Shown: positions 31,415 through 38,430 of the stretch, in pieces
Position numbering within the stretch: position 1 is the first letter of the stretch
How the letters are laid out: each line of letters opens with the position of its first letter
Assembly: GCA_035532215.1 (NCBI GenBank)
Contig: DATKRK010000282.1
Span: 1-38,430, forward strand
Direction: 5' to 3'
Length of the DNA stretch: 38,430 bases
Source: JAICIG01 sp035532215
Lineage (GTDB): Bacteria; Planctomycetota; Planctomycetia; Pirellulales; JAICIG01
Notes under the pieces: model-generated
The model's input: the letters and a program-made list of their open reading frames with translations, nothing else
Database searches by the model: none
Told to the model about the DNA's origin: nothing
Program-made: the position numbers and the translations under genes

Positions 31415-31603
31415 GGCAATGTTTGGGGCTTGGGAGCAAAAGGGTTGGCTGCATGAAAATTAACGTTTCGAGCCGACGCCGGGAAGTGGCGTCGCCTGGC
31501 GAGACACGCTGGCGCCCGCGCCGCTGGCGGTCTAACATCCAGGCAGTCGTCTGATGCGACGCGCGGTTCCGGATCGGTAGTCTCGAACTCAGGGGGTTTT
31601 GCC

Positions 31604-32998
31604 ATGCAGACGAACGCTTCCGCGGCGGCTCCTCGCCGGCGGATCGGGCTGGGCACGATCGTGCTGTTGAGTTGCGGCGGGTTGTTGCTGCTGGTCGTGC
31701 TGGCCGCCGTCGCGTTCAAGATCAGCGGGCGACGGGCGTTGAACGCGGAGTTGGCGAAAATCCGCGCCGCCGGCGAGCCGGCTTCCGCAGCCGAATTGGA
31801 AGCGTATTATCAATCCCCCCCTGCCGACCGCGATACGACGCAACTCTGGCTCGAAGCGATCGCTCCGCTGGAGACGCCGCAGTTTCAATCCGACGCCCAA
31901 GCTTTGCCGATCGTCGGTGAAGAGCCGGGAGAAATCCCACTTCCTGGTGAACCGTGGCCGCAGTTGGAGGCGGCCGAACAGTTGCTGTCGAAATACGGCC
32001 GCTCGTTGGAGCTGATGCACCAAGCGGCTCGCCAGGGCGGGCGGGCGCGATTTCCGACGCGTTTTGCCGACGGAATTGCGATGGACCTCTCGCATGTCAC
32101 GAAGCTTCGCGCAGGCGGGCGGTTATTGGGGCTAGAGTCCGCGGTCGAGGCCCATCGTGGGCGGCCAGATGCTGCGGTCGAGGCGATTGAAACCATGTTC
32201 GCCGCGGCTCGCAGCCTGGAGCAAGAGCCGTCTATCATTTCGCAGGCGGTTCGGATGGGCCTGGGCTCATTTGCCGGCGAACGCGCGGCGTGGCTGTTAT
32301 CCGCGGACGTGTTGAACGATGCTCATTTGGCGCGGCTCGACGCCGAACTTTCGGCCATCGATTATGGGCGACCGCTGCGCCGAGGGCTGCTCGGCGAACG
32401 CGTGCAGGGCATCGAGCTCTTCGCTAATCCGGCTATGTTCAACGAAGAAAATGATAAGAGGATTGACGCACTAATCGCCATGGGCGGCGACGGCGACGAA
32501 ACCATGTATCTTGAATTGATGGGCGAATTGATCGCCGCCGCCGACCAGTCGCCCTTGGCGCGGAAACGGGCGGCGGCTTATGTCAACGCACAGCTAGACC
32601 AACTTGCCGGTTCGCGCCTGGCGGCGGTAAGTCACCTGCGGACGGCACTGCTCGTGCCACCTTCAAGTGCGCTCATCGAGTCCATCAACCGTTACGAAGC
32701 AGGCCGCGATGCGACGCGGGCGGCCGTGGCCTTCGAGCGGTTCCGCCTGGCGAACGGGCGACTGCCGGAGAAGTTCGAAGAGTTGACCTCGAAGCTTTTG
32801 GATGCCGTCCCGATTGATCCCTTCGACGGCGGGCCATTGCGTTATCGCGTCGAGGCGAGCGAGTACGTCATTTACAGCGTCGGCAAGGACGGAACCGACC
32901 AGCAAGGCCGCTCCGAGCCGCCCGACCAGGCGGACGACATTGCGGTCCGCGTGCGATATCGGCAGGCGCCCGCCAATTCGTCGGCGCCGCGGGAATAG
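31604..32998 (+). CDS. Membrane-anchored protein with a pseudopilin-like C-terminal motif
   Basis: 464 aa, ATG preceded by AGGGGG. A single N-terminal membrane helix (IVLLSCGGLLLLVVLAAVAF) anchors a large extracytoplasmic, mostly helical domain. The C-terminal 100 or so residues carry a GspG/pseudopilin-like end: RAAVAFERFRLANGRLPEKF, then AVPIDPFDGGPLRYRVEASE, YVIYSVGKDGTDQQG. That motif binds calcium in type II secretion pseudopilins. No prepilin leader is present. I do not recognise the family by name. It may be an envelope protein of planctomycete type that borrowed the calcium loop. Confidence 0.75.
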   Translation: MQTNASAAAPRRRIGLGTIVLLSCGGLLLLVVLAAVAFKISGRRALNAELAKIRAAGEPASAAELEAYYQSPPADRDTTQLWLEAIAPLETPQFQSDAQALPIVGEEPGEIPLPGEPWPQLEAAEQLLSKYGRSLELMHQAARQGGRARFPTRFADGIAMDLSHVTKLRAGGRLLGLESAVEAHRGRPDAAVEAIETMFAAARSLEQEPSIISQAVRMGLGSFAGERAAWLLSADVLNDAHLARLDAELSAIDYGRPLRRGLLGERVQGIELFANPAMFNEENDKRIDALIAMGGDGDETMYLELMGELIAAADQSPLARKRAAAYVNAQLDQLAGSRLAAVSHLRTALLVPPSSALIESINRYEAGRDATRAAVAFERFRLANGRLPEKFEELTSKLLDAVPIDPFDGGPLRYRVEASEYVIYSVGKDGTDQQGRSEPPDQADDIAVRVRYRQAPANSSAPRE

Positions 32999-33068
32999 CG
33001 GCATCGGGCCATCGAGCGTTAGTCCGGATTCTTCACCCGCCAACGCTATGAGTTGACACGGCGCGTTC

Positions 33069-33134
33069 ACACTAACCCGAAGCGCAAGCGAGGTAGATGC
33101 GTTGCTATTCCTCGTTTACGCTTCGGGTCGGTGT
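33069..33134. repeat. Palindromic repeat family B, copy 2
   Basis: ACACTAACCCGAAGCGCAAG is mirrored by CGCTTCGGGTCGGTGT. It lies 70 bp after the preceding stop. The arms have one or two mismatches, more than copy 1. Confidence 0.85.
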
Positions 33135-33370
33135 AGTTAGTAGCCGCCTTGCCCGGATAAAGTTAACCGTAAGGCGGCTTGCCCCGCGAGACGAACCCCA
33201 AGCGCCCGGGTCTCCTATGTTTGCCAGCAAGCCGCCGGGGCGATAAGGTCGGTTCGCCGATCCGGCCCAAGCCGGCGCGAGTCCGTTTGACGGCTCATGC
33301 CAATGCCGAGCACCGCTCGCCGAACCCCCACGTTTGGCGGCCGAAGAGCCTCCTTGGAAAGCGAAGAATC

Positions 33371-33651
33371 ATGATTTATACGCCCCGCGAAATCATAAAT
33401 GTCCGCAATGCAAGAAAAGGCCAAATTTCTCGGCCCGCAGGCGAAACCGCCGTCGCGGTGATTTATGGATATGCTTCAAAACGGGCGCCAAATGGGCTGC
33501 GATTGGGCATAAAACGCCCCGTTTTGGACGTCGCCCGATGGCCCCGCGCGGCGCTAAACCCTTGTTTTCTCGGAAGATCCCGCCACGCGGCGCCAATTCG
33601 CACGCGCGCCGCGCGGGGCGATATAAATAAATCGGCCGAAATATAAATCAT
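33371..33651. other. Non-coding segment bounded by 10-bp inverted repeats
   Basis: It lies in the 764-bp gap before the ABC-type membrane protein. A perfect ATGATTTATA (33371-33380) faces TATAAATCAT (33642-33651). Inside are further AT-rich copies of the theme in both orientations (AATCATAAAT at 33391-33400, TGATTTATGG, GATATAAATAAATC). A 14-bp inverted repeat, GCCCCGCGCGGCGC (33541-33554) and its complement (33606-33619), is also present. No flanking duplication is seen. Possible frames here are not convincing genes. It could be a short mobile relic, an operator cluster or a structured RNA. Confidence 0.4.
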
Positions 33652-33762
33652 CGCGGCCGGTTTTTTTGGGGGGCGACATTACAATCAAGGGACGGCAAGG
33701 CGCCACCAAGGGAAAGGACTACGCACGCCATTCCGCCTGCCCACGCACCTGACGGCGACCCG

Positions 33763-35562
33763 ATGAAGCACGAACCTCGAACGCCCGCCAACGACCGCCC
33801 GAGCGGTTCGCGATTGCTGACCGCCCCGGAAGAAGCCCGCGTGTTTTGGCGGCTGCGTTTGCGGATCACGTCGAACCTCTGGCGCCAGGCGTTCCAGCAA
33901 GCGCGATTTCGCATGTCGCTGGTCACGATGCTGACCGGCATTCTCTGGGTCGGGCTGTTCGCGCTGTTCGCCGGCGGCTTTCACTTCTTGAAAACGACGA
34001 TCCCCGAACCGGTCACGCACGACGAAACGGCGCGGGCCGTGTTCAGCATCTTTTTCGTTTCGTTGACCGTGATGCTGGTGCTGTCGACGGCCATCATCCT
34101 CTACGGCGGGCTGTTTCGCTCGGCCGAAGTCCGCTTTTTGTTCGCCTTGCCCGTGCGCACCGAACGAATCTTTCTGCACAAGTTCCAAGAGGCGCTGTTG
34201 TTCAGCAGTTGGGGCTTTCTGCTGCTCGGCACGCCGATGCTGGTGGCCTATGGAGCGATTGAAGAAGGAAACTGGTTTTATTTCGCGGCGATCCTGCCGT
34301 TCATGATCGGCTTCGTGTACATCCCCGGCAGCATCGGGGCGATTCTGACGCTGGTCATCGTGCGCTGGCTGCCCGGCAATCGCCGCCGGCTGATGTGGCT
34401 GGCGATCGCGTTGGGCTTGCTGTTGGGCGCCGGCGTGGCCTGGTCGGTGGGCAGGAACATCGAAAACGATCTGCTCACGCCGGCCTGGTTCCAGGAAATG
34501 CTGGCTCGGCTGCGGTTCAGCGAGGCGCGCTTCTTGCCGAGTTGGTGGCTCAGTTCCGGCTTGCTCGAGGCCGTGCGCGCCGGTTGGCACACGCCCGAGG
34601 CGCGCCAGGCGCTGGCAGAAAGCGTGATGTTCCTGGCGTTGACGATTTCCAACGCGCTGTTCCTGCACCAGTTGACCATTTGGATCGCCGGCGCCCTGTA
34701 CCGCAGCAGTTATAGCGCGCTGCACGCCGAGCGCCCATCGCGCAAGCGCTTGAAGCCCGCGCTGATCGACGCCGCCGTGATGCGGACCGCGTTTTTTCTG
34801 ACTCCCGCCATGCGGCTCTTGATCGTGAAAGACTTGCGGCTGTTCCGCCGCGATCCGGTGCAATGGCTGCAGTTTCTGATCTTTTTCGGCCTGTTGGCGC
34901 TGTACTTCCTCAATATCCGCCGGCTGAGCTACGACGTGAACTACCTGAGCTGGGTGACGATGATCAGCTTCTTGAACCTGGGCGTGGTGGGTTTGATCCT
35001 CTCGACGTTCACCACCCGCTTCATCTTTCCGATGATCAGCCTGGAAGGGCGCCGCTTCTGGATTCTGGGGCTGTTGCCGGTGCGGCGCGAGACGATCTTG
35101 TGGGGCAAGTTCTTGTTCGCCGCCGTCGGTTCGCTGTTGCCCAGCACGCTGTTGATTCTATTGAGCGACGTCATGCTCCGCGTTTCGCTGCTGGTGATCG
35201 GCATCCACCTGCTGGTGTGCGTGGTGCTCTGCTCGGGACTTTCGGGCATCGCCGTCGGTCTGGGCGCCAAAATGCCCAATTTGCGCGACGACTCGCCCTC
35301 GCGCATCGCCGCCGGGTTCGGCGGCACGCTGAACCTGGTGATTAGCACGGCTTACATCGTCGCCGTCGTGCTGCTTACCGCGCTGCCTTGCCACTTTTAC
35401 CAGATCGCCGCCGAAGGACTCGCCCCGCCGCTGAAATTCTGGCCGCGGAACATCGAGTTCTGGCTTGTCGCCGGCACGGCGACGAGCCTCGCGCTGGGAG
35501 TGATCGCGACGGCGCTGCCGCTGAAGATCGGCTTCAAGGCCTTTCGGGAGCTGGAGTTCTAA
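33763..35562 (+). CDS. Putative ABC-type exporter membrane protein
   Basis: 599 aa, with about 10 to 12 hydrophobic segments. Recognisable segments are MLTGILWVGLFALFAGGFHF, VFSIFFVSLTVMLVLSTAII, LPFMIGFVYIPGSIGAILTL, LMWLAIALGLLLGAGVAW, FLIFFGLLALYFLNI, FLNLGVVGLILSTF and LLVIGIHLLVCVVLCSGLSG. The layout fits the two-half permease of bacterial ABC exporters (six helices plus a linker, repeated). No ATP-binding gene is adjacent, so the partner must be encoded elsewhere. The loop KDLRLFRRDPVQW resembles a conserved cytoplasmic coupling region. Substrate unknown. Confidence 0.75.
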   Translation: MKHEPRTPANDRPSGSRLLTAPEEARVFWRLRLRITSNLWRQAFQQARFRMSLVTMLTGILWVGLFALFAGGFHFLKTTIPEPVTHDETARAVFSIFFVSLTVMLVLSTAIILYGGLFRSAEVRFLFALPVRTERIFLHKFQEALLFSSWGFLLLGTPMLVAYGAIEEGNWFYFAAILPFMIGFVYIPGSIGAILTLVIVRWLPGNRRRLMWLAIALGLLLGAGVAWSVGRNIENDLLTPAWFQEMLARLRFSEARFLPSWWLSSGLLEAVRAGWHTPEARQALAESVMFLALTISNALFLHQLTIWIAGALYRSSYSALHAERPSRKRLKPALIDAAVMRTAFFLTPAMRLLIVKDLRLFRRDPVQWLQFLIFFGLLALYFLNIRRLSYDVNYLSWVTMISFLNLGVVGLILSTFTTRFIFPMISLEGRRFWILGLLPVRRETILWGKFLFAAVGSLLPSTLLILLSDVMLRVSLLVIGIHLLVCVVLCSGLSGIAVGLGAKMPNLRDDSPSRIAAGFGGTLNLVISTAYIVAVVLLTALPCHFYQIAAEGLAPPLKFWPRNIEFWLVAGTATSLALGVIATALPLKIGFKAFRELEF

Positions 35563-35564
35563 CG

Positions 35565-35690
35565 CGGATTATTCATCAGCCCCGAGAATGCTCGACAAAG
35601 CGCTTCACACTAACCCGAAGCGCTAGCGAGGTAAGGCGATTGCTCCACCTCGCTTGCGCTTCGGGTTGGTATGGGCTGATGAATAATCCG
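35565..35690. repeat. Nested palindrome: family B copy 3 inside an outer inverted repeat
   Basis: The outer arms CGGATTATTCATCAGCCC (from 35565) and GGGCTGATGAATAATCCG (35673-35690) are perfectly complementary 18-mers. Between them lies a complete family B palindrome (35608-35670), CACTAACCCGAAGCGCTAGC to its mirror. The left outer arm starts 2 bp after the stop of the membrane-protein gene. Confidence 0.88.
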
Positions 35691-35738
35691 GGCTAGTGCT
35701 TTGTCAGGTCTTGGTTTTAGGGTAAAAGCGTGCCTGGG

Positions 35739-35795
35739 GCTGAGACTGGGCGAAGCCCCAGTTCACTGGGGCATCGCTTCGCTCTGCCACCAGAC
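35739..35795. repeat. Palindromic repeat family D, copy 2
   Basis: It contains GGGCGAAGCCCCAGTTCACT and GGGGCATCGCTTCGCTCTGC. It is the reverse complement of the copy at 20672-20729 with few differences. It lies upstream of the 36027 gene. The rest of the 464-bp gap holds no gene. Confidence 0.82.
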
Positions 35796-36026
35796 ACCCC
35801 GCGATTTGGTTGCCTTTGCAGCGAGAGCCTGGAAACCGGCCTGGAATCGCCCGGCGGAAGCGATTACACTCCCCGCCTCATTTCAGCGCCCGGCGGCTCG
35901 TTCGTCGGCGCGCTAGCGTCTGGCGCCTCGATCCGTCTCGGTGCAGCCGAAGTTGAAACCGTGAAAATCGCCTTGCGCGGCGCCTGGATCGTGGCGCCGA
36001 CGGCAAGCCCTTTCAAGGAACATTGC

Positions 36027-37172
36027 ATGAATTCCAAGCGCCCGTCGTGGAAGACCTTGGCAATCGCCTTGATCGCGTTGGCCGGCTCGTCGCACGCCGC
36101 GGCCGAAGCGCCGTGGGAGAAAATCGCGATTTTTCAGCGGATCGAGGCCGATCCGGACAATGCCTACCCGGTCACCGAACGCCAGGGACCGTGGATGATC
36201 GTGGTCACACCGTTCTCGGGCGACAAGGCCGAAGAGCAAGCTCAAGAGTTGGTCGTCGAATTGAGGTCGCGCTACAAGCTGCGGGCCTACACGCACGAGG
36301 TCGACTTCGACTTCAGCAAAGACTCCGAAGAGCAAGGCGCGCAGGGTTTCCACCGCCGGCGGAGACGCTATCAGGTGGAAAAAATGAGGGAAATCGCCGT
36401 GATGGTCGGCGACTTTCAGTCGGCGGACGATCCGCGGGCTCAAAAGGCGCTGAAGAAGATTCGCGGCCTGGAACCCGACTGTCTGAATACCGAAAAGCGG
36501 CTGAAAGAAGGCAAAGCCGAGTACCGCACGCTGGCCAACCTGCGGCGAATCCAGCAAGAGATCAATCGCCAGTGGGGGTCGAAAGACTATCCCCGCGGCA
36601 CGCTCGGCCACGCGTTCGTGACCACCAACCCCTTGTTGCCCAAGGACTATTTTGCGCCCAAGGGAATCGATAACGTGGTGCTGGAAATGAATGCGCCGGT
36701 CAAGTACAGTTTGCTGGATTGCCCGGGGCGATATTCCTGCAAAGTCGCGACGTTCAAAGGCGCCGTGTTGATCGACCAGAAATTGATCAAAGAAGTGGAA
36801 AACGGCAAAAAGCTTCCCAGCCGCCTGGAAGACGCGGCGATCAGCGCCCACGAAATGACGATGGCCCTGCGCGCCAAAGGCTACGAGGCCTACGAGTTCC
36901 ACGACCGTTATATGAGCATCGTGACCGTCGGCAGCTTCAACGCGGTCGGCGTGAAGCGGCCCGACGGTCAGATCGAAATCGATCCCCGGCTGCACGCGCT
37001 GATGGAAACCTTCAGCGCCGAGAAGCAGATCGTGCCGGGGCAGGCGGCGCCCAAAGTCGGCAAGCCCAAAAATGTGCTCAAGATTCCCTTCGACGTGCAG
37101 GCCCTGCCGGTGGAAGTGCCGCACCGCCCGATCAGCAGTTCTTACGCCCGTCCCCTGTTTAGCGCGCGATGA
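36027..37172 (+). CDS. Secreted protein with SPOR-like segments, coupled to rdgB
   Basis: 381 aa from the ATG at 36027, which has AAGGAA upstream and gives a good signal peptide (TLAIALIALAGSSHAAA). An earlier in-frame start would translate through repeat D2 and is rejected. Two stretches have the strand-helix-strand look of SPOR repeats: GPWMIVVTPFSGDKAEEQAQ with SRYKLRAYTHE, and AAISAHEMTMALRAKGYEAY with EFHDRYMSIVTVGSF. The middle has helical, charged segments (RTLANLRRIQQEINRQW). SPOR domains bind denuded peptidoglycan, so a cell-envelope role is a guess. Its TGA overlaps the rdgB ATG by 4 bp. Confidence 0.75.
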   Translation: MNSKRPSWKTLAIALIALAGSSHAAAEAPWEKIAIFQRIEADPDNAYPVTERQGPWMIVVTPFSGDKAEEQAQELVVELRSRYKLRAYTHEVDFDFSKDSEEQGAQGFHRRRRRYQVEKMREIAVMVGDFQSADDPRAQKALKKIRGLEPDCLNTEKRLKEGKAEYRTLANLRRIQQEINRQWGSKDYPRGTLGHAFVTTNPLLPKDYFAPKGIDNVVLEMNAPVKYSLLDCPGRYSCKVATFKGAVLIDQKLIKEVENGKKLPSRLEDAAISAHEMTMALRAKGYEAYEFHDRYMSIVTVGSFNAVGVKRPDGQIEIDPRLHALMETFSAEKQIVPGQAAPKVGKPKNVLKIPFDVQALPVEVPHRPISSSYARPLFSAR

Positions 37173-37813
37173 CGCAGCCCGCGGCCGTGAATTCAACGCT
37201 TCCGATTCTGGTGCTGGGCACGGCCAACCGCAAAAAAGGGCTCGAACTGGCCGAACTGGTCGCGCCGCTAGGGCTCGAGGTCCGCACGCTGGCCGATTTT
37301 CCCGGCGCCCTCGGCGTGGAAGAAACGGGCGAGACCTTCGCCGCCAACGCGGCTTCGAAAGCGGTCGAGCAAGCCAAACATCTTGGCCGGTGGGTGCTGG
37401 CCGACGATAGCGGCCTGGCCGTCGATGCGTTGAGTGGCGCGCCGGGCGTACACTCGGCCCGCTACGCCGGCCCCGACGCCAGCGACGAAGACAACAATCG
37501 CAAGTTGCTCGCTGAGTTGGCCCATGTGCCTCTTGAGCGCCGCACGGCGCACTACGTCTGCCACGCCACGCTGGCCGACCCCTCGGGCGCGATCCGCGCC
37601 GAAGCCGAAGACTACTGCCGCGGCCGCATCTTGAGCGACTACCGGGGCGCGGGCGGGTTTGGTTACGATCCGCTGTTCGAAGTCATCGAGTATCACCGCA
37701 CCTTCGGCGAGTTGAGCGCGGAGGTGAAAGCCGTCCTCAGCCACCGCGGCCGCGCAATGCGCGAGCTGCTGCCGGCCTTTCGAAAGCTGTTGGCCAGCGG
37801 CGAGTGGCGCTGA
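37169..37813 (+). CDS. rdgB: XTP/dITP diphosphatase (RdgB/HAM1 family)
   Basis: 214 aa. RdgB hydrolyses dITP, XTP and dXTP to monophosphates, keeping deaminated purines out of DNA. Motifs are LGTANRKKGLELAELV (substrate loop), EETGETFAANAASKA, LADDSGLAVDAL (catalytic Asp pair), GVHSARYAG, GGFGYDPLF and the C-terminal LSHRGRAMRELLP. The start overlaps the upstream stop (ATGA), so it is translationally coupled to the SPOR-like gene. The N-terminus is a few residues longer than usual. Confidence 0.96.
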   Translation: MTQPAAVNSTLPILVLGTANRKKGLELAELVAPLGLEVRTLADFPGALGVEETGETFAANAASKAVEQAKHLGRWVLADDSGLAVDALSGAPGVHSARYAGPDASDEDNNRKLLAELAHVPLERRTAHYVCHATLADPSGAIRAEAEDYCRGRILSDYRGAGGFGYDPLFEVIEYHRTFGELSAEVKAVLSHRGRAMRELLPAFRKLLASGEWR

Positions 37814-37945
37814 GGCGCGGCGGCAGGGATTCTTTCGCTGGCGCGCCAAAGATCGCTCGAAGCGGTTTCCAATTACACGTTTATACCGTGCGCGCCCAAA
37901 ATGAGACGTTCGACCACCACGGCGATTGTCCCTAATGTCGCGAGA

Positions 37946-38430
37946 TTACGCCGCAAGTCGTTTGCGGGCTTGGGCCCGCGGTTGGCTTAGATACGAGTAT
38001 TTTTGTTGTCGCTTTTTCACGGCGCGAGGCTCCTTTCGGCCTGGACGGTTTCCGACTCGACACGCAGCGACGGCTTTCAGCAGTTGTTCTTCAATGCGGT
38101 CGTGTTCGGCTCCGCGCGAGGAACGCAGTTCTTGAGCAAAGTTCTGGATATGGTTCATCGCCGCCGTGAAACTCAGTTTGCGCGGGCTCGTGTTGTGTCG
38201 ATGGGCCGCCTGAGCCATCCGCACGCGAATCAGATTGTACGCCAGCAAGTGCATCCACAGTTCCTTGCGGACCATCTCGGGACTTTGGCATCGCGAGTGA
38301 TGCATGCCGAGAACCCGCTTGATCGAGCGCAGATCGAGTTCGCAATTCCAGCGCGCCGCGAACAACGCGGCCAATTCCTTGGCAGGATACTGCTCCGGGT
38401 CAAGCAGCGTGGTCACGATGATGATCGTCC
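37946..38430 (-). CDS. IS4-family transposase, C-terminal part (cut by the window edge)
   Basis: At least 160 aa; the start lies beyond 38430. The IS4/DDE Y-(2)-R-(3)-E-(6)-K signature is recognisable in FAARWNCELDLRSIKRVLGM (E and K six residues apart). MLAYNLIRVRM-like and HIQNFAQELRS segments are typical of the C-terminus of this family. The tail is basic. No terminal inverted repeat was identified in the 130 bp between it and rdgB. Confidence 0.9.
   Translation of the reverse strand, partial: TIIIVTTLLDPEQYPAKELAALFAARWNCELDLRSIKRVLGMHHSRCQSPEMVRKELWMHLLAYNLIRVRMAQAAHRHNTSPRKLSFTAAMNHIQNFAQELRSSRGAEHDRIEEQLLKAVAACRVGNRPGRKEPRAVKKRQQKYSYLSQPRAQARKRLAA
37946..38430 (-). mobile_element. IS4-type insertion sequence, partial
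   Basis: Inferred from the transposase C-terminus. The boundaries are unknown, since one end is outside the window and the other lies somewhere in 37814-37945. Confidence 0.6.

Noticed and set aside
33334..33630. 98-codon frame with a CPQC motif, read from TTG
   Set aside because: Only one CxxC, weak start and no other zinc-ribbon features. Not reported as a gene.
33179..33646. 155-codon open frame in the gap before the ABC-type gene
   Set aside because: Odd composition, no ribosome site or family resemblance. It crosses the inverted-repeat segment, so it is likely chance.
27611..35690. Family B copies considered as a CRISPR array
   Set aside because: They are dispersed singly over kilobases, palindromic, without regular spacers or cas genes.
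35730..36026. Longer N-terminus for the SPOR-like gene
   Set aside because: It would translate repeat D2 and lose the signal peptide, and a good ribosome site precedes 36027.

Overview
The window looks like a chromosomal segment from a GC-rich planctomycete, probably of the Pirellulales type. This rests on family content rather than any marker phylogeny. It carries a Tat-exported DUF1501 protein, a DUF1559 protein ending in H-X9-DG, a secreted DUF11-repeat lipoprotein, several large secreted proteins of planctomycete character, and many dispersed palindromic intergenic repeats. About 25 genes are convincing. No rRNA, tRNA or CRISPR array is visible.

Layout. Positions 53-11764 hold accessory and envelope genes: DUF1501, an FdhF/YdeP-type molybdopterin oxidoreductase, a DUF1559 variant, a two-gene unit of unknown function, a thioredoxin-fold/CAP-like secreted protein and a DUF11 lipoprotein. 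Positions 11682-14555 look like a disturbed island: a double retropepsin with a PDZ domain, an orphan RHS-core fragment, and a transglutaminase-like gene cut by an in-frame TAG. Positions 14756-21321 are the most interesting block. Cyanophycin synthetase (cphA) is divergent from an ABC exporter with an unusual N-terminus and from a DUF1854 gene. Positions 21473-24557 hold DUF421, an M42-like peptidase, a rhodanese and a YedK/HMCES gene. Positions 24857-28680 are a conserved housekeeping run (ffh, rpsP, trmD, rplS, yraN) without rimM. Positions 28749-31414 hold glgC and an M42 aminopeptidase. Positions 31604-37813 hold a membrane-anchored protein with a pseudopilin-like tail, an ABC-type membrane protein, a SPOR-like secreted protein and rdgB. 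The window ends inside an IS4-type transposase.

How parts work together. CphA polymerises Asp and Arg into the nitrogen reserve cyanophycin. As I recall, the linked ABC transporter and DUF1854 protein co-occur with cphA elsewhere, so the three probably form one functional module. glgC adds glycogen synthesis, so nitrogen and carbon storage genes lie about 11 kb apart.

Overlaid on the genes is a dense set of inverted-repeat elements: 16 palindromic loci plus one looser inverted-repeat element in 38 kb. Four or five families occur in two or more copies. Many lie at gene 3' ends. Some supply the stop codon, and one identical 66-bp pair brackets glgC.
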